DNA from: Piscirickettsiaceae bacterium
GTDB taxonomy: Bacteria > Pseudomonadota > Gammaproteobacteria > Nitrosococcales > Methylophagaceae
Length of the DNA: 64,000 bases
Direction of reading: 5' to 3'
NCBI GenBank assembly: GCA_024685975.1
Contig: JAIBDZ010000001.1
Span: forward strand, 1 to 64,000
The notes beneath the pieces were generated by a model. The model was not told the DNA's origin and made no database searches. It was given only the letters and a program-made list of their open reading frames with translations. This document shows positions 44,597-56,712 of the stretch, in pieces (the first letter of the stretch is position 1; every line of letters starts with the position of its first letter). Position numbers and translations under genes: made by a program.

Positions 44597-46756
44597 ATGG
44601 CCTCTATGCAGCCAGCCGCTTCTGTCGACTCTGAAAACTTAGAAACAGCCACAGCTCAATACCTTCGAACACCTCAATTGTCTGGCAATGATGTCGATGC
44701 TAAACGCCAAGAAATTTTGGCTTATTTTAATGCGACATGGGAGAGATACGAGGCGCTATTCGATACTATTAAAGATGATCGGGCTTTTTTTGAAAAAGCG
44801 ATTCCATTGCGTCATCCTCTGATTTTTTATTTTGGCCACACTGCTACTTTTTTTGTGAACAAATTAGTTCTCGCTGGATTAATCGATACTCGCGTTAATC
44901 CTGATTTTGAGTCAATGTTTGCGATTGGTGTAGATGAAATGAGTTGGGATGACTTGGATGAAGCCCATTACGATTGGCCAACCGTGGCGGAGGTCAAAAC
45001 GTATCGCTCACAAGTTAAAGCCGTCATTAATCACCTTATTCAAACGATACCGTTAAGCTTACCGATTCATTGGGAAAGTCCTTGGTGGACAATTATGATG
45101 GGCATTGAACATGAGCAAATCCATCTTGAAACGTCGTCGGTATTGATTCGCCAACAACATCTTGAATGGCTGCAACCCCAAGAAGCGTGGGCACCTTGTC
45201 AAGAGTCCGGTCAAGCGCCGGTGAATAATTATGTCTCTATTCCTGCTGGAGAGGTGACGTTAGGCAAGTCTTACGATGATGATTATTACGGCTGGGATAA
45301 TGAATATGGCGAACATCATGCCAAAGTGAATGCGTTTCAAGCCAGCCGTTATATTGTCAGTAATCAAGAATTTTTAGAGTTTGTGCAGGCGGGTGGCTAT
45401 AGTGAACACCAGTATTGGGAAGAAGAAGGGCTCGAGTGGCTTAAATATACTCAGGCGACCCATCCTACTTTCTGGATTCAATCTGATGAAGGCTTTCAAT
45501 TACGCTTAATGACAGAAGTCGTTGCGATGCCTTGGGATTGGCCCGTCGATGTCAACTACCATGAGGCCAAAGCATTTTGTAATTGGATGGCGAAAGAAAC
45601 GGGTGAATCTGTACGTTTGCCAACCGAAGATGAATGGTATCGTATTTATGATCATGCGGGTGTTGAAGAATTAGTGACTGGGGAAGCGGCCAACGCTAAT
45701 TTACACTTAGACCATGCGGCCTCATCATGCCCGGTGAACCGTTATCAACATGGCGAACTGTATGATGTAGTGGGTAATGTTTGGCAATGGACTGAAACGG
45801 CCATTTATCCTTTTGATGAGTTTAAAGTACATCCTTTTTATGATGACTTTACGATGCCTACTTTTGATGGACGTCATCACCTCTTCAAAGGCGGATCTTG
45901 GGTTTCATCAGGTAATGAAACTCGACGAAGTGCACGTTACGCCTTTAGAAAACACTTTTTCCAACATGCGGGTTTCCGTTATGTGATAGCCGGTGAGTTG
46001 GATGAGCAAGCCAGTTCTAATTATGAGACAGATAAAATGTTGTCGGAATATGCAGAATTTCATTATGGCGACCAATATTTTGATGTCGAGAATTTCCCGA
46101 CTGCATTAGCAAATATTGCGATAAATGCCATGGGCGATCAAACAATGGGACGGGCTTTAGATATTGGTTGTGCTGTTGGGCGCTCTAGTTTTGAATTGGC
46201 CAAACAGTTTGATCATGTGACGGGGATCGATTTTTCTGCTCGTTTGATTAATTTAGGGGTGCAATTACAGCGTCATGGCGTGATTCGTTATAGCATTGTG
46301 GATGAAGGTGAATTAGCCCTTTATAAAGAGCGCCATTTAGCCAATTTTGCCGATCAAGCTGTGGCAGATAAAGTCGAGTTTATGCAAGGCGATGCGTGTA
46401 ATTTGAAACCGGTATATCAGGATTATGATTTAGTCTTAGCAGCGAATTTAATTGACCGTTTATATGAGCCAGCTTTGTTCTTAAAAACGATTCATGAGCG
46501 AATGAACAAAGGAGGTGTGTTGATGATTACGTCACCATATACATGGTTGGAAGAACATACCAATAAAGAAAATTGGGTCGGTGGCCGCAAAGTGGATGGC
46601 GAAAATGTCAGTACATTGGAAGGCTTAAAACGCATGTTGTCTGATCATTTTGAGATGATTGATGGCCCGATTGCTGTGCCGTTTGTGATTCGAGAAACGA
46701 GTCGTAAATTCCAACATACTTTATCTGAAGTGACTATCTGGCGTTATACAAAGTGA
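44597..46756 (+). CDS. ovoA: 5-histidylcysteine sulfoxide synthase/methyltransferase OvoA
   Basis: A 719-residue enzyme. The N-terminal DinB-like part holds the iron site H172-E-Q-I-H176-L-E178 (HxxxHxE, in GIEHEQIHLE) with a first His in FYFGHTATFF. The middle is a formylglycine-generating/EgtB-like domain (SIPAGEVTLGKS; GGSWVSSGNETRRSARY). The C-terminal SAM methyltransferase has ALDIGCAVGRSSFELAK. OvoA joins cysteine and histidine and later methylates to ovothiol A. Start 44597 is used because AAGGA lies upstream. The next gene overlaps by 4 bp. Confidence 0.95.
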   Translation: MASMQPAASVDSENLETATAQYLRTPQLSGNDVDAKRQEILAYFNATWERYEALFDTIKDDRAFFEKAIPLRHPLIFYFGHTATFFVNKLVLAGLIDTRVNPDFESMFAIGVDEMSWDDLDEAHYDWPTVAEVKTYRSQVKAVINHLIQTIPLSLPIHWESPWWTIMMGIEHEQIHLETSSVLIRQQHLEWLQPQEAWAPCQESGQAPVNNYVSIPAGEVTLGKSYDDDYYGWDNEYGEHHAKVNAFQASRYIVSNQEFLEFVQAGGYSEHQYWEEEGLEWLKYTQATHPTFWIQSDEGFQLRLMTEVVAMPWDWPVDVNYHEAKAFCNWMAKETGESVRLPTEDEWYRIYDHAGVEELVTGEAANANLHLDHAASSCPVNRYQHGELYDVVGNVWQWTETAIYPFDEFKVHPFYDDFTMPTFDGRHHLFKGGSWVSSGNETRRSARYAFRKHFFQHAGFRYVIAGELDEQASSNYETDKMLSEYAEFHYGDQYFDVENFPTALANIAINAMGDQTMGRALDIGCAVGRSSFELAKQFDHVTGIDFSARLINLGVQLQRHGVIRYSIVDEGELALYKERHLANFADQAVADKVEFMQGDACNLKPVYQDYDLVLAANLIDRLYEPALFLKTIHERMNKGGVLMITSPYTWLEEHTNKENWVGGRKVDGENVSTLEGLKRMLSDHFEMIDGPIAVPFVIRETSRKFQHTLSEVTIWRYTK

Positions 46757-47922
46757 CGTTTGATTTTGATACCAAGGTAAGTCGAGCCGGGACTGCCAGT
46801 TTAAAATATGATGCTCGGCAGCAGTATTTTGGCCGAGATGATGTGGTGCCACTCTGGGTGGCAGATATGGATTTTCCTGCACCTGAAGCGGTGACCAAAG
46901 CGCTGGTAGCCCGTGCCGAGCATGGCATTTTTGGTTATACCGATTATCCTGAGAGTGTGTATGAGTCGCTGCAATGGTGGTTTCGCCGCCGTCATCAATG
47001 GAAAATTAGTCGGGAATCCATTTTATTTTGTCCTGGTGTTGTGCCGTCACTTTATGCAGCAGTGACAGCGTTAACCCAGCCCAAAGATAAAGTCATTATT
47101 CAGACGCCGGTTTATCATCCTTTTTTTACGGCTGTTACCGACACCGGCCGAACATTACTAGAAAACCGCCTGATCTTAGATAATGGTGAATACCGGATGG
47201 ATTTAGCACATATGCGTCGCTGTGCTGAAGACGGTGCCAAAGTATTAATATTATGCTCACCTCATAATCCGATTGGTCGTGTGTGGCGACAAGATGAGTT
47301 GTTGGCTTTATTGGATGTGGTCAGAGAGTACGACATGACGGTGATTTCTGATGAAATTCATGCCGATCTGATTTTTCCGCAATATCAACATTATCCTTTG
47401 GCATCATTAGCTGACGATGTGAATGTGATTACTGCGGTATCACCGAGTAAAACGTTTAACATTCCCGGCTTGGGATTGTCAGCGATGATCGCGACAGATC
47501 CAGAGCAACATCAAGCCATTCAAACGTTGTTTCAGCAATGGCATATTAACAATACGAACCCATTTAGCATTGTTGGCTTTGAGGCGGCTTATCAGCACGG
47601 TGAAGCTTGGCTTGAAGCATTAATGGTGTATTTGGATGAAACACGACGAGTGGTTGCGGAATATTGCCAAACTCATATGCCGATGATTAAAGTTGAACCG
47701 TCACAAGGCACCTATTTATTATGGTTAGATTGTCGCGGGTTGGGAATGAGCGACGATGATTTACATCAGTTTTTTATCGAACAAGCCAAGGTTGCGATGA
47801 GTCCTGGCACGTTGTTTGGAGAAGAAGCTGGAGCAGGATTTATGCGACTAAATATCGCAGCACCTCGCTCGCTTATCTTGTCAGCATTAGATGCAATGAA
47901 AGCAGCCTATTTGGCTTTATAA
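46753..47922 (+). CDS. ovoB: OvoB PLP-dependent C-S lyase (PatB/MalY family)
   Basis: A 389-residue fold-type I PLP enzyme with a GTG start overlapping the ovoA stop. Motifs: VPLWVADMDFPAPEAVTKAL, CSPHNPIGRVWR, DEIHADLI and the PLP Lys233 in AVSPSKTFNIPGLGLSAMIA. In an ovoA operon the likely reaction is beta-elimination of 5-histidylcysteine sulfoxide to 5-thiohistidine. The family also contains cystathionine beta-lyases, so the OvoB assignment rests on the operon. Confidence 0.88.
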   Translation: MTFDFDTKVSRAGTASLKYDARQQYFGRDDVVPLWVADMDFPAPEAVTKALVARAEHGIFGYTDYPESVYESLQWWFRRRHQWKISRESILFCPGVVPSLYAAVTALTQPKDKVIIQTPVYHPFFTAVTDTGRTLLENRLILDNGEYRMDLAHMRRCAEDGAKVLILCSPHNPIGRVWRQDELLALLDVVREYDMTVISDEIHADLIFPQYQHYPLASLADDVNVITAVSPSKTFNIPGLGLSAMIATDPEQHQAIQTLFQQWHINNTNPFSIVGFEAAYQHGEAWLEALMVYLDETRRVVAEYCQTHMPMIKVEPSQGTYLLWLDCRGLGMSDDDLHQFFIEQAKVAMSPGTLFGEEAGAGFMRLNIAAPRSLILSALDAMKAAYLAL

Positions 47923-48056
47923 ATCATCCTATTTCTCTTTTTGGTGCAATAATAAGATTGTATGCACTGAGACAGGTCTGAGTTCGGTCATTCTTAGTTT
48001 TTTAAAAGTACACTTCAAACAGTAATAGTTTGATTTTATAATCATTCCTTCTTCAC

Positions 48057-48072
48057 TGGCACAATGATTGCG
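48057..48072 (+). promoter_or_regulatory. sigma-54 promoter
   Basis: TGGCACAATGATTGCG matches the -24/-12 consensus TGGCACRNNNNTTGCW at every fixed base but the last. The expected start (about 12 bp after the GC) is near 48083, which is 30 bp before the ATG of the small winged-helix gene and supports that start. Confidence 0.75.
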
Positions 48073-48114
48073 TGCCTGAAGGGTGATGTTCTTCTCGTGG
48101 AAAAGGAGTTTTTT

Positions 48115-48318
48115 ATGTCAGATTCAATTGGGACCGTTGCGGGTCAATTATGGCACTTTTTGGACGAACATGGACCTCAGTCCGTGACTAAAACGTGCAA
48201 AGAGAGCGGCATTGAAATGAAACAGTTACAACGTGCGATAGGATGGCTAGCTAAGGAAGGGAAAATCACGGTAATAAGCCAAGGCAGAACAGAGACATTA
48301 GCCTTAACAACAGACTAA
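48115..48318 (+). CDS. small winged-helix (DUF2582-like) protein
   Basis: A 67-residue protein with the winged-helix pattern LWHFLDEHGPQSVTKTCKES followed by QRAIGWLAKEGKITVI. The start is ATG 48115 with AAAGGAG upstream; a further in-frame ATG at 48064 would precede the predicted transcription start. DUF2582-type proteins are small putative DNA-binding proteins with no firm role. It appears to depend on RpoN. It is convergent with ybgE. Confidence 0.75.
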   Translation: MSDSIGTVAGQLWHFLDEHGPQSVTKTCKESGIEMKQLQRAIGWLAKEGKITVISQGRTETLALTTD

Positions 48319-48324
48319 TTTGTC

Positions 48325-48588
48325 TTATTGTTCAGCGGCAAACACAATGGCGGCTAATAAAATTGGCCAGCTAAGGATTGGGCTGAGCACAAAACGCCAA
48401 AAAGTCGTCAAGGGTTTAAAGCCTACGCCATGAATAAAGCCAATCATTATGCCGAATAACAGCAGCATTAACACGCTGTGATTGGCTTGATTATCTGCGT
48501 CCATCACTATTTGAGGGTAGAGCAGTAAGAGTGCTGAAACACCTAATGAGAGCAATAGCGAGATCATTCTTGTAGCTGGTTGGTTCAT
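48325..48588 (-). CDS. ybgE: YbgE/CydE-like cyd operon membrane protein
   Basis: An 87-residue protein with three hydrophobic helices and the YbgE segment MLLLFGIMIGFIHGVGFKP. It is the last gene of the cytochrome bd operon and starts inside the stop of cydX (4-bp overlap). Role in the oxidase is accessory and unclear. Confidence 0.82.
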   Translation of the reverse strand: MNQPATRMISLLLSLGVSALLLLYPQIVMDADNQANHSVLMLLLFGIMIGFIHGVGFKPLTTFWRFVLSPILSWPILLAAIVFAAEQ

Positions 48589-48698
48589 GATGGGTGATCG
48601 TCAGGATGGTCAAGACTTTGCAGCTCTAACCACATAACATTTATGACACCAAAAGCAACGGCAAGTAAAACGCCTAAGATCCAAGCAAAATACCACAT
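48585..48698 (-). CDS. cydX: cytochrome bd small subunit CydX
   Basis: A 37-residue single-helix protein starting MWYFAWILGVLLAVAFGVIN and ending in DHPDDHPS. It is characteristic of CydX, which stabilises the haem site of CydAB. It begins 12 bp after cydB and overlaps ybgE. It is too short for a typical ORF search. Confidence 0.92.
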   Translation of the reverse strand: MWYFAWILGVLLAVAFGVINVMWLELQSLDHPDDHPS

Positions 48699-48709
48699 GT
48701 GATGATCTC

Positions 48710-49852
48710 CTAATAACTGTTGTGATGATTGTTGAGAATAAAATGGGTATCAAGTTTTCGCCACATTTTACGGTAAGTCCATGTGGTGTACGCCATGATG
48801 ATGGGTACAAAGAAAGCGGCCACCCAAAACATCACATTAAGCGTTGTCTCGCTTGATGTTGCATCCCAAATGGTCAAGCTATGCGCGAGGGTTGAGCTTG
48901 ATGGAATAATAAATGGAAATAGTGCAATTGCAGCGGTACTGATGATGCTAATAATCACCAAACTACTACTTAAAAAAGCCCAACCAGGTCTATCAAAATG
49001 GGCGCTGATAAAGACCAATAAGCAACTGATAAACCCGAATAAGGGAACCAGTTGTGTTAAGGGATAATGTTGGTAATTATTTAGCCAGCCTGCGTTTTGT
49101 AAGCTGACCTGTTTCGCATCAGGAGTAAAGCTGCTATTGGGATCAGGCATCATATCAATATGATATCCCTCGATGCCAAAAGCGATCCATAGACCGATGA
49201 CGGCAAATAAAGCAAAGACAATTAAGGCCGTGATTTTCGCGACCAATCTTGCCCGAGACTCCAAACTATCAACGGTACGCATTTGTATCCAAGCTGCTCC
49301 ATGCATCACAGTCATAGCGATAGTCAGTATTCCCGTTAGAATGGCAAAGGGATGAATGAGGGCTAGAAATGAGCCGGTGTAGTATGGACGCATAAATTCA
49401 TCGAAATGAAATGGCACACCAATAAATAGATTACCGACAATTAAACCAAAAACAAAAGCGGGTACCGTGCTGCCAATGAATAAGCCTCTATCCCATGTCG
49501 CACGCCAAGCCGGTTGATCAATTTTGCTCCGGTAATCAAACGCCAAAGGACGTAAAAATAAAGCAAACAAAATGATCATCATCATAAAATAAAAACCAGA
49601 AAAAGCCATGGCATAGACGATAGGCCAAGCAGCGAATAAAGCGCCAATGGCTGTGACGAGCCATACCTGATTGCCTTCCCAATGCGGACCAACACTATTG
49701 ATCATGATGCGGCGTTCTTCGTCTGATTTACCTAAGAAAGGCAATAAGGCACCAATGCCCATATCAAAACCATCGGTCAACATGAATCCAATAATTAATG
49801 CCCCAATCAGCCCCCACCAGACAAGCTTTAATGTTTCATAATCTAATATCAT
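48710..49852 (-). CDS. cydB: cytochrome bd ubiquinol oxidase subunit II CydB
   Basis: A 380-residue membrane protein of the CydB family (YETLKLVWWGLIGALIIGFMLTDGFDMGIGALLPFLGKSD at the N-terminus, in part). It overlaps cydA by 4 bp. The oxidase reduces oxygen with ubiquinol at high affinity and moves protons without pumping. Confidence 0.96.
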   Translation of the reverse strand: MILDYETLKLVWWGLIGALIIGFMLTDGFDMGIGALLPFLGKSDEERRIMINSVGPHWEGNQVWLVTAIGALFAAWPIVYAMAFSGFYFMMMIILFALFLRPLAFDYRSKIDQPAWRATWDRGLFIGSTVPAFVFGLIVGNLFIGVPFHFDEFMRPYYTGSFLALIHPFAILTGILTIAMTVMHGAAWIQMRTVDSLESRARLVAKITALIVFALFAVIGLWIAFGIEGYHIDMMPDPNSSFTPDAKQVSLQNAGWLNNYQHYPLTQLVPLFGFISCLLVFISAHFDRPGWAFLSSSLVIISIISTAAIALFPFIIPSSSTLAHSLTIWDATSSETTLNVMFWVAAFFVPIIMAYTTWTYRKMWRKLDTHFILNNHHNSY

Positions 49853-51414
49853 GCTGAGGCCTCGTGATTTTTTTCATGATGATAGCGCCCAGTGTGTAGG
49901 CTACTCGGTCCTTGTTTAACAAAACGGATCATCAAATACATTTCGACGATAAAGAGCAATGTATAAAACGCGACTAAGGCGATTAAACTTTGATAGACAC
50001 TCTCGGCGGAAATACTTGATGCCGATAAGAAAGTGGGCAAAATACCACTGATAGACCAAGGTTGCCTTCCCACTTCTGCCACGATCCAACCCGCTTCTGA
50101 AGCAAGCCACGGTAAGGGTAATGCCAATAATGCAGCCCAAAGCAATAATCGATGTTTGTATTCTTGGCGTCTGGCACAATAATAAAAAGACAAAGTAAAT
50201 ATCATCAACATGATAAAGCCTGAAGCCACCATAATTCGGAAGCTCCAAAATAAGGTCGCGACCGGTGGAATAGTATCTTTGGCTGCTAGCTTGATATGTT
50301 CGTCGGTAGCATCGACCACATTTTCGGTATATTTCTTCAGCAGTAGACCATACCCCAAATCGTCTTTGACATTTTCAAAACGCTGTTTGGTAAATTCATC
50401 CGTTTGACCACTACGCAGTAATTGCAGAATTTGATAAGCCATGATGCCATTACGGATCCGTACTTCATTTTCAGCAATAATTTCAGTAATACCTTTGACG
50501 GGTTCGCTGATGGAACGGGTGGCGATAATGCCCATTACATAAGGGATTTTAATCGCATGTTCGGTCTCCATTGTTTCTTGATTTGGAAAACCGAATAAAG
50601 TGAAAGCAGCAGGAGGTGGTTCGGTATGCCATTCCGCTTCAATAGCAGCGAGTTTGGTTTTTTGCACGTCACCGACTTCATAACCACTTTCATCCCCTAA
50701 TAAAATGACGGAACAAATAGAGGCAAAGCCAAATCCTGCGGCAACGGCAAAGGAACGTCTTGCAAAACCTAAATCACGTCCTTTGAGCAGATAATAAGCA
50801 CTGATGCTTAAGACAAACATGGCGCCAGTGACATAGCCTGCTGCAACGGTATGAATAAATTTTACTTGGGCAACGGGGTTGAGAATAATGGCAGCAAAAT
50901 CTGTCATTTCCATGCGCATGGTTTCGTAATTAAATTCAGCGCCGACTGGGTTTTGCATCCAAGCATTGGCGATAAGGATCCACAATGCAGATAAATTGGA
51001 GCCAATAGCGACTAAAAATGTCACCAATAAATGCTGTTGTTTGTTGAGCCTATCCCAACCAAGGAAAAACATACCAACAAAAGTCGATTCGAGCATAAAG
51101 GCCATCATGCCTTCGATGGCGAGAGGAGCGCCAAAGACATCCCCGACATAATGCGAATAATATGCCCAGTTCGTTCCGAACTGGAATTCTAGCGTCAACC
51201 CTGTAGTGACACCCATGGCAAAGTTAATGCCGAATAATTTACCCCAAAAACGGGTCATGTCCTTATAGACTTCTTTCCCCGTCATGACATAGACCGACTC
51301 CATGATGACCAGCACCCATGCTAGTCCTAATGTGAGTGGGACAAATAAGAAATGATAGAGCGCTGTAATCGCAAATTGCAGTCGTGAAATATCGACTAAC
51401 TCTTCAGCAATCAT
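49849..51414 (-). CDS. cydA: cytochrome bd ubiquinol oxidase subunit I CydA
   Basis: A 521-residue CydA, long-loop type as in E. coli. Haem ligands visible: His21 in ITALYHFLFVPLTLG, His in FIHTVAAGYVTGA; the GRQPW quinol motif occurs in VGRQPWSISGILPT. It starts 4 bp within the cydP gene, so cydP-A-B-X-ybgE form one operon. Confidence 0.97.
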   Translation of the reverse strand: MIAEELVDISRLQFAITALYHFLFVPLTLGLAWVLVIMESVYVMTGKEVYKDMTRFWGKLFGINFAMGVTTGLTLEFQFGTNWAYYSHYVGDVFGAPLAIEGMMAFMLESTFVGMFFLGWDRLNKQQHLLVTFLVAIGSNLSALWILIANAWMQNPVGAEFNYETMRMEMTDFAAIILNPVAQVKFIHTVAAGYVTGAMFVLSISAYYLLKGRDLGFARRSFAVAAGFGFASICSVILLGDESGYEVGDVQKTKLAAIEAEWHTEPPPAAFTLFGFPNQETMETEHAIKIPYVMGIIATRSISEPVKGITEIIAENEVRIRNGIMAYQILQLLRSGQTDEFTKQRFENVKDDLGYGLLLKKYTENVVDATDEHIKLAAKDTIPPVATLFWSFRIMVASGFIMLMIFTLSFYYCARRQEYKHRLLLWAALLALPLPWLASEAGWIVAEVGRQPWSISGILPTFLSASSISAESVYQSLIALVAFYTLLFIVEMYLMIRFVKQGPSSLHTGRYHHEKNHEASA

Positions 51415-51590
51415 TGTGAAATTCCTTGTGTATGAGGCTGCGTCAACATGCGTTCAGCAATATGATCGGTGTCTAATTTTTGATGAGTAGGGTGGAAAAA
51501 GTAAAACCAAATACCGTAGAGGAGACATAATTTGATGATCAGGATAATCGCGATTTCCGCAAGTAATGATAATTTTAGGCGGCGCTTCAT
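51411..51590 (-). CDS. cydP: CydP-type small membrane protein
   Basis: A 59-residue protein with a basic start (MKRRLKLSLLAEIAIILIIK), one helix and a conserved YGIWFYFFHP after it. It directly precedes cydA with an overlap of 4 bp, which is the position of the putative oxidase small subunit CydP. It is not covered by a standard ORF length cut-off. Its function is not known. Confidence 0.82.
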   Translation of the reverse strand: MKRRLKLSLLAEIAIILIIKLCLLYGIWFYFFHPTHQKLDTDHIAERMLTQPHTQGISQ

Positions 51591-51667
51591 GATCCGTTTC
51601 CTGAAGTAATCTTATGGAGTGAGACCGCAGTCTCCGGCATTATGTTCTTGCCCTGATATAATTAAAT

Positions 51668-51696
51668 ACTATATTGTTATCACTAACAGTATGCAA
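51668..51696 (-). promoter_or_regulatory. sigma-70 promoter of the cyd operon
   Basis: On the minus strand TTGCAT (51691-51696), a 17-base spacer and TATAGT (51668-51673). The leader to cydP is about 70 bases and contains a short hairpin GAGAC-TGCG-GTCTC (51621-51634). No FNR or ArcA site was recognised with confidence. Confidence 0.5.
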
Positions 51697-51857
51697 TAGC
51701 GTATTGTAAAGATGATCGTTATGCCTTGTCATAGGCGAGTTTTGACGTTGTTATGTTTAAAAAAACAGTCAAAAATAACAGTGAAATGCACAATGCAATG
51801 AAAACTATTGTCTAGGAGGCTTTTATCCTGCTACCCTCTTGTCATGCAAACCAATAA

Positions 51858-53759
<1,902 letters not shown>

Positions 53760-53781
53760 TTTGAAGAGAGATGGAAAGGCA

Positions 53782-56022
53782 ATGAGTTCAATAGCGGACG
53801 ATTTAGAACGACTTCCGGTGAGAGACTTTACGGAAAAGGCCTACTTGGATTATTCCATGTATGTCATTTTAGACCGTGCCTTACCCCATATCGGCGATGG
53901 CTTAAAACCCGTTCAGCGCCGTATTGTTTACGCCATGTCCGAATTAGGCTTAAGCGCTTTATCAAAACACAAAAAATCAGCCCGTACCGTGGGTGATGTT
54001 TTAGGTAAATATCATCCACATGGTGACTCGGCTTGTTATGAAGCTATGGTGTTGATGGCTCAGCCTTTTTCGTATCGTTACCCCCTAATTGACGGACAAG
54101 GCAACTGGGGGTCGATGGATGATCCTAAATCTTTCGCGGCCATGCGTTATACCGAATCGCGTCTTGCGCCCTATGCTCAAACATTATTGAGTGAGTTAGG
54201 CCAAGGCACGGTCGAATGGGTGCCCAACTTTGATGGCACGATGAATGAGCCAGAACTATTACCCGCAAGACTGCCAAATGTGTTGCTGAATGGCGGTACA
54301 GGGATTGCCGTTGGGATGGCAACCGATATTCCGCCTCATAATCTGCATGAAATCGTGGAGGCTTGTCTATTATTATTGAAAAAACCATCAACAACGCTTG
54401 AGACATTATTAGAGGTTATACCGGCACCAGATTTCCCGACAGGCGGCGAAATCGTTTCTTCTTCTGCCGAACTGCATAAACTTTATAGCACCGGCCATGG
54501 CTCGATTCGTCAAAGAGGCACCTATGTCGTCGAAGAGGGCGAATTGATTATTAATGCCTTGCCGTATCAAACTTCAGGCGCCAAAGTCATCGAGCAAATT
54601 GCGGCTCAAATGCACAATAAAAAGCTGCCGATGGTCGTCGATTTACGGGATGAGTCTGATCATGAACATCCGGTGAGGCTAGTGATTGTGCCTCGATCTA
54701 ACCGTATTGATATTGATGGCTTAATGTCACATCTGTTTGCCACCACTGATCTTGAACGCAGCTATCGCGTCAATATGAATATGATTGGTTTAGATGGGCG
54801 GCCACAAGTGAAAAATCTGCGTGATTTATTACTAGAGTGGATCACCTATCGCACCCAAACTGTTCGTCGTCGTCTGCAATATCGTCTCGATAAAGTGCTT
54901 GATCGCATGCATGTGTTAGAAGGATTATTGATTGCTTATCTGAATATTGACGAGGTGATCGCCATTATTCGAACAGAAGATGAGCCAAAACCCGTCTTAA
55001 TGTCACGTTTTAATATTAGCGACAGGCAAGCAGAAGCCATTCTCGAATTAAAATTACGTCATTTAGCCAAGCTTGAAGAAATGAAACTGCAAGGCGAATT
55101 GGATGAGTTAGCCAAAGAACGTAAACAATTAGAATTATTATTAGGCTCAGAGACAAGGTTAAAAACTTTGATCCGTAAAGAGCTCACAGCCGATGCGAAA
55201 AAATTTGGTGATGGCCGACGTTCGCAATTGGTTCAACGTAATGCTGCTAAAGCCCTAGACGAAAGCGAATTACTACCAACTGAAGCTGTCACTATTGTCT
55301 TGTCAGAAAGTGGGTGGGTGCGAGCGGCTAAAGGCCATGATGTTGAACCAGAATCACTCAATTATCGAACAGGCGATCGCTATGCGACCTCAGTCAAAGC
55401 GCGTAGTAATCAACACATTGTTTTTCTTGATTCTACTGGGCGGAGTTACTCACTGTCAGCGCATACCTTACCCTCAGCACGAGGCCAAGGTGAGCCATTA
55501 AGTGGTCGACTGCAAATGCCAAGTGATGCCCGTTTTGTCGCAGTATTAGCCGGTGATATGGATAAGCCATTATTGTTATCCAACACTGCAGGGTATGGGT
55601 TTGTCACTAATTTAACCAATCTATTGGCCAAAAATAAAGCCGGTAAAGCCCTATTCAACTTACCTGCGGGCGCTGAAATTTTACCACCTGTGTGGTTAGA
55701 GAATGTTGAGACTGATCAGCTTGCCGTTGCAGCGGGAGATGGCCGGTTATTGGTCTTTTCTGCCAGTGAAATGCCAGTCTTGAATAAAGGCAAAGGCGTA
55801 CGTTTGATTAATATTCCCCAAGCGGCGTTCGCGAGCAAGCGGGAATGGCTACACTCTGTCACTGTCGTGCCTGATACAAAAAGTGTCACCTTGCATGCGG
55901 GCAAACGACATTTAACTTTGAAACCCGCCGATATTCAACATTACACCGGCGAACGAGGAAAACGAGGTAATAAACTGCCACGTGGATTGCAAAAAGTGAC
56001 CAAAGTGGAAGTGGCAGAATAA
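53782..56022 (+). CDS. parC: DNA topoisomerase IV subunit A ParC
   Basis: A 746-residue subunit. The quinolone-resistance region reads [13 protein letters not shown], i.e. the wild-type Ser and Glu residues are kept, and the catalytic Tyr is in [14 protein letters not shown]-terminal beta-pinwheel follows. Start ATG 53782 ([13 protein letters not shown]) has GGAAAGG upstream; a TTG at 53761 is in frame but unneeded. Confidence 0.96.
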   Translation: MSSIADDLERLPVRDFTEKAYLDYSMYVILDRALPHIGDGLKPVQRRIVYAMSELGLSALSKHKKSARTVGDVLGKYHPHGDSACYEAMVLMAQPFSYRYPLIDGQGNWGSMDDPKSFAAMRYTESRLAPYAQTLLSELGQGTVEWVPNFDGTMNEPELLPARLPNVLLNGGTGIAVGMATDIPPHNLHEIVEACLLLLKKPSTTLETLLEVIPAPDFPTGGEIVSSSAELHKLYSTGHGSIRQRGTYVVEEGELIINALPYQTSGAKVIEQIAAQMHNKKLPMVVDLRDESDHEHPVRLVIVPRSNRIDIDGLMSHLFATTDLERSYRVNMNMIGLDGRPQVKNLRDLLLEWITYRTQTVRRRLQYRLDKVLDRMHVLEGLLIAYLNIDEVIAIIRTEDEPKPVLMSRFNISDRQAEAILELKLRHLAKLEEMKLQGELDELAKERKQLELLLGSETRLKTLIRKELTADAKKFGDGRRSQLVQRNAAKALDESELLPTEAVTIVLSESGWVRAAKGHDVEPESLNYRTGDRYATSVKARSNQHIVFLDSTGRSYSLSAHTLPSARGQGEPLSGRLQMPSDARFVAVLAGDMDKPLLLSNTAGYGFVTNLTNLLAKNKAGKALFNLPAGAEILPPVWLENVETDQLAVAAGDGRLLVFSASEMPVLNKGKGVRLINIPQAAFASKREWLHSVTVVPDTKSVTLHAGKRHLTLKPADIQHYTGERGKRGNKLPRGLQKVTKVEVAE

Positions 56023-56078
56023 TAAGAATGCTTCATAAAAATTTATTGCACATTTTTACACATGAACAGGAATAAAAC

Positions 56079-56548
56079 ATGACTGATATTGATATTGGCA
56101 TCGCGCCAGAGAATAGAAAAAAATTGCAGAAGGCTTAAAGCGCCTATTAGCGGATTCTTATACCTTATATTTGCAGACGCACAACTTCCATTGGAATGTC
56201 ACTGGCCTGCAATTTAGAGAATTGCATTTGATGTTTGAAGAGCATTACACCGAGCTTGCCACCGCTGTGGATGAAATCGCAGAACGTATTCGTACCCTTG
56301 ATGTTGCCGCGCCAGGCACATATAAAGAATTCGCCAAACTCAGCACGATTAAAGAAGTGGAAGGTGTGCCGAGTTCAGATGACATGGTCGATTTGCTCAC
56401 TCAAGGCCATGAGCAAGTGGTGAAAACATCGCGAGCCGTGTTAAAACTTGCACAAGAAGCGGACGATGAATCAACGGCTGCATTAGTGTCAGATCGCATG
56501 CGATTGCACGAAAAAACATCTTGGATGTTACGTGCGACACGAAAGTAA
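56079..56548 (+). pseudogene. dps: Dps/ferritin-like protein interrupted by a one-base shift in an A7 run
   Basis: ATG 56079 has AGG upstream and reads [15 protein letters not shown], then hits TAA at 56136. The rest of Dps ([34 protein letters not shown] with ferroxidase ligands, [15 protein letters not shown]) is in the -1 frame, open from before 56123. The junction is seven A residues (56117-56123) phased exactly as A AAA AAA, the -1 slippery heptamer; slipping there rejoins the frames into about 156 residues, the usual Dps length. It may be a sequencing error, a real mutation, or slippage. Confidence 0.8.
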
Positions 56549-56712
56549 TTTAATTTAACTGTAAGTGACGGCACTTGTGGCTTTGATGCGTCGCGGGTGT
56601 CATTTGCTTTTTTATGGGCTTGTTTGAAGTTAAGATTAGAAAAGGTAGTGCGATAGTCTATTTCCAACACGCCTGCCATAATGATCTCCCACCTTTAAAA
56701 TAAGGAAATAAG

